Shown here piece after piece: positions 54,508 to 63,868 of a DNA stretch of 64,000 nt (positions are counted from its first letter, which is position 1; each line of letters begins with the position of its first letter). The stretch comes from Erythrobacter sp. (lineage in GTDB: Bacteria; Pseudomonadota; Alphaproteobacteria; Sphingomonadales; Sphingomonadaceae). The notes under the pieces were generated by a model. The model worked only from the letters and a program-made list of their open reading frames with translations. It was not told the DNA's origin and searched no databases. Both the position numbers and the translations under genes were made by a program. The DNA lies in NCBI GenBank assembly GCA_025698865.1, contig JAILWQ010000002.1, positions 1 to 64,000 of the forward strand, read 5' to 3'.

Positions 54508-57500
54508 ATGACTTGGGAAACTACGCTCGCGCTGAAGGGGGTGCTCGACCGCATGCACAAAGAACTAGGCCTCGCTACCGGCGAACTGGCGAAATTTCTC
54601 GAGCTGAAGCTCCCTTCTTGTTCTGATGGCTGGTGGCAAAGCCATGTAATTAATAAGCTAAGTTTCCATCAGCAACGTATTGCTAGCGAAAGGCGACAAG
54701 CTTCCCTGCAACAGTTCGATCTCGCTGCACTGCTGCGCATTTTCGATCAGAACTGGTTCGAGCTATCAGATCGGTTCGCTCTTCCGCGTGAAGGGCGGAA
54801 TTGGATCAAAGAGCTTCAAACAATAAGAAATAAGTGGGCTCATCTATCAGCTGAAGATACGCCTCCTGCCGAAGTATATAGGGATGCTGACACGTTGGGG
54901 CGATTGCTTCGGCTTATCGGGGCCGGTCCTCAATCAATAGAAGCCGTTGAAACACTTAAGGGTTCAGCACTCGGCGCAATGACCGAAGGGCAAACCAAAC
55001 CGGCGCAGGAAGACCCAGCGGAGGAATTGAAACCCGACGCCGAAGCTGAACCAGCGTGCAAAGCGCATCTTTTTGAAGCGGGCGATCTGGTCACATTACG
55101 ATCCGATACTACAGCGCGGCTCCCGATCCTCGAAGTATTACTCGGCGGCGCGGAGGTCCGTTACCGTGTTTTTCAGGATGGCGTGAAGGCCACATTCTAC
55201 GAGAGCCAGCTTCAAGCCTTGGATGAGGGCGGATCAGAGGCCGATCTGGTTACCACCGAAGAGCTGCATGCGCATATGACAGCATTGCAGCTTTTATCTC
55301 CCTCTACCGCAAACCTGTTTTCCCTGCGGTCAGGCCGCGTAAATTTTGTGCCCTACCAGTATCGTCCTGTCTTGAAGCTGATCCGCTCGGACAGGCCGCG
55401 CTTGCTCATTGCCGACGAAGTCGGTGTCGGTAAGACCATCGAGGCCGGTCTGATAATCAAAGAGCTTCGGGCAAGGATGGACATCAGCTCCATTCTCGTC
55501 ATCTGCCCGAAGGCGCTTGTCGCCGAGAGAAAATGGCAAGCCGAAATGAAGCGCTTCGACGAGAATTTTTCACCCCTAGACGGCCCGCTTCTGCGCCACT
55601 GTTTGCATGAAACGGACCTGGAGGGCGAGTGGCCGGAGCAATACGAAAAGGCGATCCTTCCATTCTCGCTATTCGATTCCGACCTGATTTTCGGACCGGC
55701 GGGCAAGAAGTCACGCAAGGATAAGGGGCTGCTTTCACTTGATCCGGCTCCAGCTTTCGATCTCGTGATCGTCGATGAGGCGCACCACATTCGGAACTCG
55801 GATACCTTCCTGCATCAAGGTGTCCGATATTTTTGCGACAATGCGCGGGCCGTCATTCTTATGACGGCCACTCCGGTGCAGCTCGGCAGTGACGACCTTT
55901 TCACGTTGCTGAATGTGCTGCGTCCCGATCTGGTGATTGACCATGCCAGCTTCGAGCAGATGGCCGCGCCCAACAGGTTCATTAACGAGTCGATACGGCT
56001 CTGCCGCGAGAAGGGTGATGGCTGGCAAGGCAGCGCCATCGAGCAGCTCGAAGCAGCGGCAAGGACCGACTGGGGATCGCTCTTCCTTTCCGAGATGCCG
56101 AGTTTTCAAGCCGCCTTTGACCAGCTCCAGGAAGCGGATTTGGGCGATGCCGATCGCGTCGCCCTGACCAGGCAGCTTGAAGAGCTCTACACCTTCAGTT
56201 CGGTCATAAACCGTACCCGCCGCCGTGATATTGGCGAATTCACAACAAGGAAACCGGTCACGCTCACCGTCGAGTTTACCGAAGATCAGCGCGCACTACA
56301 TGATGGGTTGCTGAGCGTCATTGCGCGTATTCTCGCGCGTTGCCACGGGCAACAAAACGTCAAATTCATGATGACGACCATACGGCGTCAAGCTGCAAGC
56401 TGCCTCTACGGACTTGCACCGTTCCTCTCTGACATGCTCGACCGGAAACTCGATCAGTTGGAACTGATCGAAACCACCGATCGCGACGATGAAATGGACA
56501 TGAGCTTTCTCGATGGCATCAGGGCCGAAATCGAGGAGCTGATCAGGATGGCGCAGAATCTCGATCCTGAAGACAGGAAGATCGAGGCATTTATCAAAAC
56601 GCTGAAAGAGAAGTCCGCTCTCTTGAATAACAAAGCGCTCGTCTTCAGCACCTTTAGGCACACGCTTTCGTACCTAGCGAGGCACACCGAGGCAGCGGGC
56701 CTGCGTTTCGGAGTTATCCATGGCGACATTCACGATGAGGAGCGCGCCTCCCTTCGCAAGCGCTTCTCGCTTCCCAAAGACGATCCAGATGCCATCGACA
56801 TCCTTCTTTCATCCGAAGTTGGATGCGAAGGTCTCGACTTTCAATTCTGCGATTATCTCGTGAATTATGATCTGCCATGGAATCCCATGCGTGTGGAACA
56901 GCGGATAGGCCGTATCGACCGCTACGGGCAGGAAAGCGAAACAATCAGCATCGTCAATCTCGTCACGCCTGGAACGGTCGATGCCGACATCTACCAGCGA
57001 TGCCTTATGCGCATTGGTGTCTTTGAACATGCGGTTGGCGGCAGCGAGGAAATCCTCGGAGAGATCACGCAGGAAATCCACGACATCGCGGAAAATTTTG
57101 TCCTTTCCGAAGAAGAGCGTGCCGCGCGGCTCCAGCAGCTTTCGGATAACGGCATCCGCAAGATCAGGGAAGAGCAGGAACTTGAGTCCAAAGAGGCAGA
57201 GCTTTTTGGCCTCAATGTCCCCAGCCAGTCATGGCAAGACGAAATCGAGGCTGCCGAAAGTACATGGCTATCGCCATATGCGGTCCAGAGGTGCGTCGCC
57301 ACCTATCTGGCGACGAAGCTCGGTGAGAGCTCCGACTATATTCAGGGCGACAAACCGCTCAAGAACCTGCGCCTAAGCCAAGCAGCCCGCAACACCTTGC
57401 TCGAAGACTTCAGGAAACTGAAGCGGAGCGTCGATCCTGTTTCTCGCCATTGGGAGAAATGGCTCAAAGGGGGCGCGCCGAACCTACCAGTTACGTTCGA

Positions 57501-58113
57501 TCAAAAGGCTGCGTCCGATAACCCGACTGCTGTCCATTTGTCTGTTCTTCATCCGCTTGTCCGTCAGGCGGCCAGATGGCTTGAAGTAACCGAACCCCTC
57601 CATTGCCGTCTTGAAGTCGCGGCGGACCTGCCAGCCGGAGAACATCGCTTCGCGCTCTATAGATGGGCCATGCATGGCATAAGGCCGGACGAGCAGCTTG
57701 TTGTCGTTGCCGATAATGCCGAACTCGAAAAAGGGCTGATGAACGCCCTCCCGAGCGCTAGCGAGCTATCGGACAGAACTCCTGAGTACGCGTTCGCCTT
57801 TGACGATCTCGACCAGCGCCATCATGCAAAGTGGGTGGCGGCACAGGCCGACCATATCGCGGCCAATCAGCAGCTTGCAGACCATCGCATTCAAAGTCTG
57901 TCGGTAAGTCACCGCGCAAGAGTAAAGACCCTGGAAGACCAGCTCGCCAAGGCGACCAACGAAAAAATTCGCGTCATGAAACAGGGTGAGATGGCGCGCG
58001 CCAATGCCGACTTCGAACGCCGTTTCGCCGAGCTCAAACAGGCCGGATCGACCGGCGATGTCAGAGCTGCGCCTGTCATGTTCGGTACGATCCGCGTGCG
58101 TGAGGTCGCATGA
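54508..58113 (+). CDS. HEPN-SNF2/RapA-type helicase (defence candidate, gene 1)
   Basis: A 1201-residue protein. N-terminus (about 1-140) resembles Swt1-type HEPN: the WIKELQTIRNKWAHLSAE stretch has the R-x4-H pattern (RNKWAH) of HEPN active sites. After a variable linker (about 145-190), a SNF2/RapA-type helicase spans about 270-850: DEVGVGKTIE (Walker A), DEAHHIRN, MTATP, then QRIGRIDRYGQ (motif VI). The C-terminal part is helical with a coiled-coil end. ATG at 54508 rather than TTG 54493. Its stop overlaps the next gene's start (ATGA). Proposed role: DNA-sensing motor of a two-gene defence system. Confidence 0.88.
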   Translation: MTWETTLALKGVLDRMHKELGLATGELAKFLELKLPSCSDGWWQSHVINKLSFHQQRIASERRQASLQQFDLAALLRIFDQNWFELSDRFALPREGRNWIKELQTIRNKWAHLSAEDTPPAEVYRDADTLGRLLRLIGAGPQSIEAVETLKGSALGAMTEGQTKPAQEDPAEELKPDAEAEPACKAHLFEAGDLVTLRSDTTARLPILEVLLGGAEVRYRVFQDGVKATFYESQLQALDEGGSEADLVTTEELHAHMTALQLLSPSTANLFSLRSGRVNFVPYQYRPVLKLIRSDRPRLLIADEVGVGKTIEAGLIIKELRARMDISSILVICPKALVAERKWQAEMKRFDENFSPLDGPLLRHCLHETDLEGEWPEQYEKAILPFSLFDSDLIFGPAGKKSRKDKGLLSLDPAPAFDLVIVDEAHHIRNSDTFLHQGVRYFCDNARAVILMTATPVQLGSDDLFTLLNVLRPDLVIDHASFEQMAAPNRFINESIRLCREKGDGWQGSAIEQLEAAARTDWGSLFLSEMPSFQAAFDQLQEADLGDADRVALTRQLEELYTFSSVINRTRRRDIGEFTTRKPVTLTVEFTEDQRALHDGLLSVIARILARCHGQQNVKFMMTTIRRQAASCLYGLAPFLSDMLDRKLDQLELIETTDRDDEMDMSFLDGIRAEIEELIRMAQNLDPEDRKIEAFIKTLKEKSALLNNKALVFSTFRHTLSYLARHTEAAGLRFGVIHGDIHDEERASLRKRFSLPKDDPDAIDILLSSEVGCEGLDFQFCDYLVNYDLPWNPMRVEQRIGRIDRYGQESETISIVNLVTPGTVDADIYQRCLMRIGVFEHAVGGSEEILGEITQEIHDIAENFVLSEEERAARLQQLSDNGIRKIREEQELESKEAELFGLNVPSQSWQDEIEAAESTWLSPYAVQRCVATYLATKLGESSDYIQGDKPLKNLRLSQAARNTLLEDFRKLKRSVDPVSRHWEKWLKGGAPNLPVTFDQKAASDNPTAVHLSVLHPLVRQAARWLEVTEPLHCRLEVAADLPAGEHRFALYRWAMHGIRPDEQLVVVADNAELEKGLMNALPSASELSDRTPEYAFAFDDLDQRHHAKWVAAQADHIAANQQLADHRIQSLSVSHRARVKTLEDQLAKATNEKIRVMKQGEMARANADFERRFAELKQAGSTGDVRAAPVMFGTIRVREVA

Positions 58114-61100
58114 TGTCCCACTTTCTGGAAAAGCTCGCCGGTCAGCGAAGGAAATTCCTTGAGGGGCTGGATGCCAATGAGGGTGACATAAATCTAGATA
58201 TTTTCGAGGATTTTTACCCCGACCAGGCCCATTTTGTTTTCGAGCTTCTCCAGAATGCGGAAGATGTAGAGGCGACCGAGGTCACGTTCACGTTGAGTGA
58301 GGACGGTTGCATTTTCGAGCATGACGGGAAGCGGCTGTTTTCGGAAGCAGACGTTCGTGCGATCACCGGCATTCACAACAGCACGAAGAACAAAGCGACC
58401 GACCAGATCGGCAAGTTCGGCGTCGGCTTCAAGTCGGTTTTTGTCTACTCAGTTGCGCCGGAGATAACATCCGGAGATTTCGCCTTCCGCATTTCGCGGC
58501 TTGTCATGCCGGAGCCCATTGCGCGGCCCGACCTTGACCGCTCTATCACGCGGTTCTGGTTGCCCTTCAACAATCCGAAGAAGGACAAGTCAGAAGCGTT
58601 CGCGGAGGTCGCGAACGGACTTCGCGAGCTGGCAGAAACTACCTTGCTCTTCCTGTCCAGCATCAACGCAATCAATTGGAAGATTAACCAACACGAGACA
58701 GGCTCGATACTTCGCGTCGAGCATTCCAGTGAACATGTTGAAGTTCTCAAGGAGACTGACGGCGCAAAGACCGCAAGTTCGCACTTCCTTCGATTCAATG
58801 CGCCGGTCGAAGGTCTAGAAAGGCATCAGCTTGCAGTTGCATTTGCGCTCGAAGGCTTGACTGAGGGCAAGGGGTTTGATGGCCGCAAGGCATTAGCCGA
58901 GCAGTTCAAGATCGTTCCGGTTGCGGGGCAGGTTGCTGTCTTCTTCCCCGCTGAAAAAGAGACTTCCGGCCTGCGCTTCCATTTGCATGCGCCCTTCGTT
59001 CCCGAGCTGAGCCGCGCAAGTATCAAGAGCACAGCGGCGAATGAACCTCTCTTTGCGCAGTTGGCTGTCCTTGCCGCCAACGCGATGCATGGCATTCGCG
59101 ATCTTGGCCTTCTCACCCCGGAATTTCTCGGCGTCCTGCCAAATCCGCAGGATGTTCTCGGCAAGCGCTACGAGCAAATCAGGATAGCGCTGATCGCTGC
59201 GTTCAACGGTGAGCCGCTGATGCCCACCCACGCGAAGGACCACGCTCCTGCCAGGAAACTATTGCAGGCAAAGGCGTCCCTGAAAGATTTGCTCAAGGCC
59301 GACGATCTGGAATTTCTGATCGAGTACGATGAAGTGCCGCCATGCTGGGCAGCCAATCGCGCCCTGCAGGGCACGAACGTCGAACGCTTCATGAACGGCC
59401 TCGCCATTGGCGAATGGGATGTTTCCGAGTTTCTCGAACACGTCTCCGATCAGGCCGACGAGGAATGGGGCGATCCGGACGCAGACTTCATGGCGTGGTT
59501 CTCTGGAAAACCGGTTGAATGGCTTCAGCAATTCTATGCGCTACTTGCTCGCGAGCCAGAGTCCGCCGACGATCTCTATCAACTTCGGGATGCGCGTCTC
59601 GTCAGGCTATCAGACGGGGCGCTAACCACAGGTGTGAAATCTTATTTCCCTGATGAAGAACGTCGATATACGCACATCGTCGCGTGCGTTGATCCTGCCG
59701 TTTATGAATCCGGCAAGAGCAAGGTCCAGCAGAAGTTTGCGCGCAAATTTCTGGAAGAAGTCGGGGTCAGGGAAATCGGTGAGCGAGAACTGGTCAAATC
59801 GCTCCTTGAGAAGGAATATGTGAGCGATGACCACAGGCTCAAGCAGAAGGAGTATGTTGCTCACCTGAGGCGCTTCATCAAGCTGATTGACGCAGACGCT
59901 TCGTTGAAGAACCAGATCAAGAGCTTCAAGATTTTCCTGGGGTCAGACGGCAAGTGGCATAAGCCAACCGACATTATCCTAGATCTCCCATTCTTGGATA
60001 CCGGCCTAGAGAAATATTACGAGATCATCGGCAAGAGAGGCGACGCAACGCCGCTCGCAGCCCTTTATCAAAGCCTGCCGATCGACACGCCTAAGGTTGT
60101 TGAGCTTGCCAAAGCGCTCGGGGCGGTCACGACAATAAAGGTCTCGAAGGCAAGGTGCCAGAGCAATCCCAAGTGGAACTACTTGCGATCGGCTCCCGGT
60201 CAACGTTGGACTTCGACAGGCAGAAATGAGGACTATGTAATTGAAAAATTCGACCATCTGGTTGCAGCCAAATCTATCCGGATCGCCCGGCTAATCTGGA
60301 ATTCACTTAATGACCAGGGGCCCCATCCGTCCTGGCTTAAGGCACGCTTTCAATGGAACTACACGAACGGCTATTACGATGCAGATTCCCAACTGGTCTG
60401 CCAACTACGTAATTCTGCATGGGTCCCGCAAATGGACGGCGGTTTTGTGAAGCCTAACGAGGCTAGAGCTGAGTTGCTGCCTGAAGGCTTTGTATTCGAT
60501 CCTGGATTGTCTTGGCTCAAGAGAATTGAGTTCGGCAAGGCGGTCGAGGCAAAGAACGAGCAGGCTAGGCTTGAAGCAGCAGTTGCCGCCGAGAAGAAAA
60601 GCCGTAAAATTTCTGCGGCTGCCGAGCTTGGTTTCGAGAAGCCTGAAGACATAGAGTGGCTTGAGAAGTTCGCAGAAGTGCCCGCGGAAGATCGAGAGCG
60701 TCTTCTGGACGAATGGCAAAGTCTGAAGACGCGGTCCGACTTGCCCGTAAGCGAGCCACGCAATCCCGAGCGACGTGCAGAAAAGGTGGGTGAGATCGCT
60801 GCGACGGCCCCCGAGCGCAAAACCGAAATGCGTACGCGAAGTGTGTCGGTTGGCCGTGAAGATGTGAAAGACGAAGCGGGGCAATATCTGCGGCAGCAAT
60901 ATACCAATGACGGCGAGCTGTTCTGCCAGGTTTGCAAACGTCGCATGCCCTTCCGACTTGACGACGCCAGCGCATATTTCGAGCGGGTCGAGTTCCTGCC
61001 TTCGCTGCAAAAGCGCTATCATCAGAATTATCTGGCGCTATGCCCAACTGATGCAGCGAAATTCAGATTCGCGAATGGCACTGATGATATGTTGCTCGAT

Positions 61101-61259
61101 CTCTTTTGCGATCTGGATAGCGAAGAGCTTGAGGTAATCTTGGCGCAAAATGACGAAACGATCTATTTCACAAAGACCCATCTGGCCGATTTGAAGAAGG
61201 TCATAGAGGTTGATCGCCGTAGCAGTACGGACATTACTCAAACCGATGGTGAGACCTGA
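58110..61259 (+). CDS. sacsin/HSP90-type GHKL ATPase (defence candidate, gene 2)
   Basis: A 1049-residue protein. N-terminal GHKL ATPase fold: N box FELLQNAED (Glu45, Asn49), G1-like HDGKRL (Asp72), and DQIGKFGVGFKSVF (about 98-111), the form found in sacsin-type and HSP90-like ATPases. The middle is helical and unassigned. The C-terminus (about 935-985) has a zinc-type pattern, CQVCKRRMPF ... ALCPTDAAKF (Cys939, Cys942, Cys978), reminiscent of a degenerate HNH end. The end converges by 22 bp with the integrase gene. Co-translated with the helicase, so the two probably work together. Confidence 0.88.
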   Translation: MMSHFLEKLAGQRRKFLEGLDANEGDINLDIFEDFYPDQAHFVFELLQNAEDVEATEVTFTLSEDGCIFEHDGKRLFSEADVRAITGIHNSTKNKATDQIGKFGVGFKSVFVYSVAPEITSGDFAFRISRLVMPEPIARPDLDRSITRFWLPFNNPKKDKSEAFAEVANGLRELAETTLLFLSSINAINWKINQHETGSILRVEHSSEHVEVLKETDGAKTASSHFLRFNAPVEGLERHQLAVAFALEGLTEGKGFDGRKALAEQFKIVPVAGQVAVFFPAEKETSGLRFHLHAPFVPELSRASIKSTAANEPLFAQLAVLAANAMHGIRDLGLLTPEFLGVLPNPQDVLGKRYEQIRIALIAAFNGEPLMPTHAKDHAPARKLLQAKASLKDLLKADDLEFLIEYDEVPPCWAANRALQGTNVERFMNGLAIGEWDVSEFLEHVSDQADEEWGDPDADFMAWFSGKPVEWLQQFYALLAREPESADDLYQLRDARLVRLSDGALTTGVKSYFPDEERRYTHIVACVDPAVYESGKSKVQQKFARKFLEEVGVREIGERELVKSLLEKEYVSDDHRLKQKEYVAHLRRFIKLIDADASLKNQIKSFKIFLGSDGKWHKPTDIILDLPFLDTGLEKYYEIIGKRGDATPLAALYQSLPIDTPKVVELAKALGAVTTIKVSKARCQSNPKWNYLRSAPGQRWTSTGRNEDYVIEKFDHLVAAKSIRIARLIWNSLNDQGPHPSWLKARFQWNYTNGYYDADSQLVCQLRNSAWVPQMDGGFVKPNEARAELLPEGFVFDPGLSWLKRIEFGKAVEAKNEQARLEAAVAAEKKSRKISAAAELGFEKPEDIEWLEKFAEVPAEDRERLLDEWQSLKTRSDLPVSEPRNPERRAEKVGEIAATAPERKTEMRTRSVSVGREDVKDEAGQYLRQQYTNDGELFCQVCKRRMPFRLDDASAYFERVEFLPSLQKRYHQNYLALCPTDAAKFRFANGTDDMLLDLFCDLDSEELEVILAQNDETIYFTKTHLADLKKVIEVDRRSSTDITQTDGET

Positions 61260-62455
61260 AGCGTGCAACCTTGCCGAAGTGCATCGAGGTGGTCGCTCCA
61301 CCACTGAGCCATCTTTACGCGCTCATCCCAGTAATTTCCGCGATTATAGACACCGCGAATAGCGTTGCTGTCGCCGTGGGCCAGAGCACGTTCGATGGCG
61401 TCGGGATGCCAGAGGCCGCTTTCGTTGAGCATTGTTGAGGCAGTCGAGCGCAGCCCATGCGCCGTCACCTCGTCTTTGGTGAACCCCATACGCCGAAATG
61501 CCGCGTTGATGGTGTTCTCGCTCATTGGGCGCTGTCGCGTATGGAACGCTGGGAAGATGTAGCCCTTGCCGCCGGTAATCGGCTTCAGCTCCCGAAACAG
61601 CTCCAACACCTGCCGTGACAGCGGCACCACATGTATGCGGCGGGCCTTCATCCTGCCTTCGGGAATTGTCCAAGTGGCCTTGTTCCAATCGATCTCGTTC
61701 CATTCGCCGTGGCGAAGCTCTCCGGGGCGCACAAAGACGTGCGGCGCGATCTTCAACGCGAATTTGGTGGCCGGGTAGCATTCGAAATCATCGATGGCGC
61801 GAAGGAGCCCGCCCAACTTCTCGGGTTCAAGGATCGCAGCGTAGTGTCGTGCTTTGGGCGTGACCAGTGCGCCCTGTAGTATCGATGTCGGATCGGTTTG
61901 GCACTGACCAAGAGCAGCGCCGTACCTGAATACGCGGCTTGCGAAGGATCGGCATTTCTTCGCGGTTTCGAGATTGCCTTTGGCTTCGAGTTTCTTGAGC
62001 GCCGCCAGCATCAACTGCGGATCGACGTCGTTGATTGGCATGTTGCCGATTGCGGGCTTGAGCAGGTCAAGGAACCAGCGCGCCTTGCGCAGCGTGGCCT
62101 CCGCCTTGCCTTCGGGGACCATCTTCTCGTCGATGTACTTGTTGGCGATGACCTCGAATGTGTTCTCGGCACCAAGCTTGATCCTGGCCTTCTTGCGCTT
62201 TCGCTCCAGCATCGGATCGATGCCATCCGAAACCTTGAGCCGCGCCCGGTCGCGAAGCTGGCGCGCTTGCGACAAGCTGATCTCAGGGAATGCTCCGATG
62301 GGTAGCTTCTTTTCCTTCCCGCCAAAGCGGTACTTGAAATACCAGAGCTTGGAGCCGTTCGGCTTCACCAGAAGCAGCAGCCCCCGCGAGTCGTATTTCT
62401 TGTACGACTTGTCGGCAGCCCGGAAGCCTTTGATTTCCTGCACATTGAGGCTCAT
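61238..62455 (-). CDS. P4-type tyrosine integrase
   Basis: A 405-residue integrase. N-terminal arm-binding domain (DSRGLLLLVKPNGSKLWYFK), core-binding domain (about 95-190), catalytic domain with Arg243 (VRPGELR), His333-x2-Arg336 (AHGLR), His360 (AHGD) and the nucleophile Tyr370 (VYNRGNYWDERVKM). The integrase gene lies beside tRNA-Leu(CAG), in the order P4-type islands use. It catalyses insertion into the tRNA 3' end. ATG at 62455. Confidence 0.95.
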   Translation of the reverse strand: MSLNVQEIKGFRAADKSYKKYDSRGLLLLVKPNGSKLWYFKYRFGGKEKKLPIGAFPEISLSQARQLRDRARLKVSDGIDPMLERKRKKARIKLGAENTFEVIANKYIDEKMVPEGKAEATLRKARWFLDLLKPAIGNMPINDVDPQLMLAALKKLEAKGNLETAKKCRSFASRVFRYGAALGQCQTDPTSILQGALVTPKARHYAAILEPEKLGGLLRAIDDFECYPATKFALKIAPHVFVRPGELRHGEWNEIDWNKATWTIPEGRMKARRIHVVPLSRQVLELFRELKPITGGKGYIFPAFHTRQRPMSENTINAAFRRMGFTKDEVTAHGLRSTASTMLNESGLWHPDAIERALAHGDSNAIRGVYNRGNYWDERVKMAQWWSDHLDALRQGCTLQVSPSV

Positions 62456-62457
62456 TT

Positions 62458-62520
62458 GGGGGCCTCACTTTCGTGCGATTTGGGGCCTTTTGAGCTGGAG
62501 CCCCCAGCCGAGGCCCCCAG
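62458..62520. repeat. possible integrase arm sites, right end
   Basis: GGGGGCCTCAC (62458-62468; complement GTGAGGCCCCC), GAGCCCCCAG (62498-62507) and GAGGCCCCCAG (62510-62520), between the integrase gene and the tRNA. They match the pair at the left end (34569-34593). Confidence 0.45.
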
Positions 62521-62629
62521 AGACGTTGGAACAAAGCGGAACAAAACAAGACCTCGCTTTCTGCACTTGAGGTCAAGAATGGCAGAATTCCGCCATTTCT
62601 GCAATGTTTTGGAACGTTCTGATGAGAAC

Positions 62630-62657
62630 AAATGGTGCCCAGAAGAGGACTCGAACC
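62630..62657. repeat. attachment site copy (right, tRNA end)
   Basis: Identical to 34492-34519. Covers the tRNA 3' end, its CCA and three bases beyond it, and part of the T arm. Confidence 0.9.
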
Positions 62658-62719
62658 TCCACGCCCTTGCGAGCGCCGCCACCTGAAGACGGTGCGTCTA
62701 CCAATTCCGCCATCTGGGC
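62633..62719 (-). tRNA. tRNA-Leu(CAG)
   Basis: 87-base gene with encoded CCA. Acceptor GCCCAGA pairs with TCTGGGC; D-arm GGCGGAATTGGTAGACGC; anticodon loop TTCAGGT with CAG in the middle, closed by CCGTC/GGCGG; long variable arm, typical of tRNA-Leu. Intact despite the insertion. Confidence 0.95.
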
Positions 62720-62898
62720 ACATGGCCGCGAACTTGATCGTCCGCAGGCCGGGTAGGCGCGGGCCACTAGCGAAGGGTGGCGGGTCGTGTCAACGGAATT
62801 GCGATCATCCCATCGCGAGTTTCGTCGGTGCAATCGCGCCCTTGCCGCCGGCACGCCCCCCGCGCTAGGGGCGGGGCTGCGACATTACGAAGGCGGAC

Positions 62899-63843
62899 AT
62901 GGCGAAAAACGACGCGTTGAACGGCAAGCTGGTGGTGCTGATGGGCGGTAGCGGCTTCGTCGGCACCTATGTGGCGCAGGCCTTGCTCGAGCGCGGCGCG
63001 CGCCTGCGAATCGCCAGCCGCAATCCGGAAAAGGCGTTTTCGCTCAAGCCGCTCGCCAATCTCGGCCAGTTGCAGTTCGCACGCTGCAACGTGCGCGATC
63101 GGCGCAGCGTCGAACACGCCATTGCCGGAGCCGATGCCGTGGTGAACCTCATCGGCAGTTTCGAGGGCGACCTCGCGCGCCTGATGGGCGAGAGCGCGGG
63201 CTGGATGGCCGCGGCGGCGAGCGATGCGGGGGCCGACGCCTTCGTCCAGGTCAGCGCCATCGCCAATGATCCGGACGGCTCCAGCGAATACGCCCTAGCC
63301 AAAAAGCTGGGCGAGGAGCGCGTGCGCGAGAATTTCCCCGGCGCCACCATCCTGCGCCCCTCGATCCTGTTCGGCGAGGACGACAGCTTCCTCACGATGT
63401 TTGCTGGCCTGATCCGCACCTTCCCGATCCTGCCGGTGTTCGGGCCCGAGGCGAAATTGCAGCCCGTCTTCGTCGACGATCTGGCCGAAGCGATCGCCCG
63501 CGCACTGGAAGACCCCGGCAGCTTCGGCGGCAAGACCTTCGAGCTGGGCGGTCCGGAAACCGTCACCATGCTGGAACTCAACCGGCGGATCGCGGCGGCG
63601 CAGCGTCGCTCGCGCAGCTTCCTGCCTGTTCCCGACAGCATCTCGGGTGTCTTCGCGTCGCTTCCGGGCACACCGATGTCGAGCGATCAGTGGTCCCTGC
63701 TGAAGGCGGGCAACACCGTCTCGGGCGAGCTGCCGGGGTTCGAGAAGCTGGGGATCAAGCCCCGCCCGCTCGACCTGTTCCTCGATCGGTGGATGGTGCG
63801 ATACCGCAAGCACGGGCGTTTCAACGGCCGCATCCGCGCCTGA
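62899..63843 (+). CDS. complex I NDUFA9-like NAD(P)-binding protein
   Basis: A 314-residue short-chain dehydrogenase-like protein with the Rossmann motif VVLMGGSGFVGTYVA (GxxGxxG), ALAKKLGEERVRENFPGATI (Y-x3-K-like helix), and FGEDDSFLTMFAGL, the NDUFA9/NmrA-type pattern. In alphaproteobacteria this family is linked to complex I assembly or a redox-sensing role. It is ordinary chromosomal content, and the first gene outside the insertion. Confidence 0.9.
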   Translation: MAKNDALNGKLVVLMGGSGFVGTYVAQALLERGARLRIASRNPEKAFSLKPLANLGQLQFARCNVRDRRSVEHAIAGADAVVNLIGSFEGDLARLMGESAGWMAAAASDAGADAFVQVSAIANDPDGSSEYALAKKLGEERVRENFPGATILRPSILFGEDDSFLTMFAGLIRTFPILPVFGPEAKLQPVFVDDLAEAIARALEDPGSFGGKTFELGGPETVTMLELNRRIAAAQRRSRSFLPVPDSISGVFASLPGTPMSSDQWSLLKAGNTVSGELPGFEKLGIKPRPLDLFLDRWMVRYRKHGRFNGRIRA

Positions 63844-63868
63844 CGCCCAATCCTCCGTCGGGTGGCGT

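Larger units (their letters stand above)
34492..62657. mobile_element. tRNA-Leu integrative mobilizable element
   Basis: About 28.2 kb between exact 28-bp direct repeats, with the P4-type integrase at the tRNA end, an AlpA-type excisionase regulator, its own MOBF relaxase module and candidate nic, and a defence cargo. No VirB/Trb channel genes are seen, so it is mobilizable, not self-transmissible, unless a helper supplies the channel. Confidence 0.85.
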
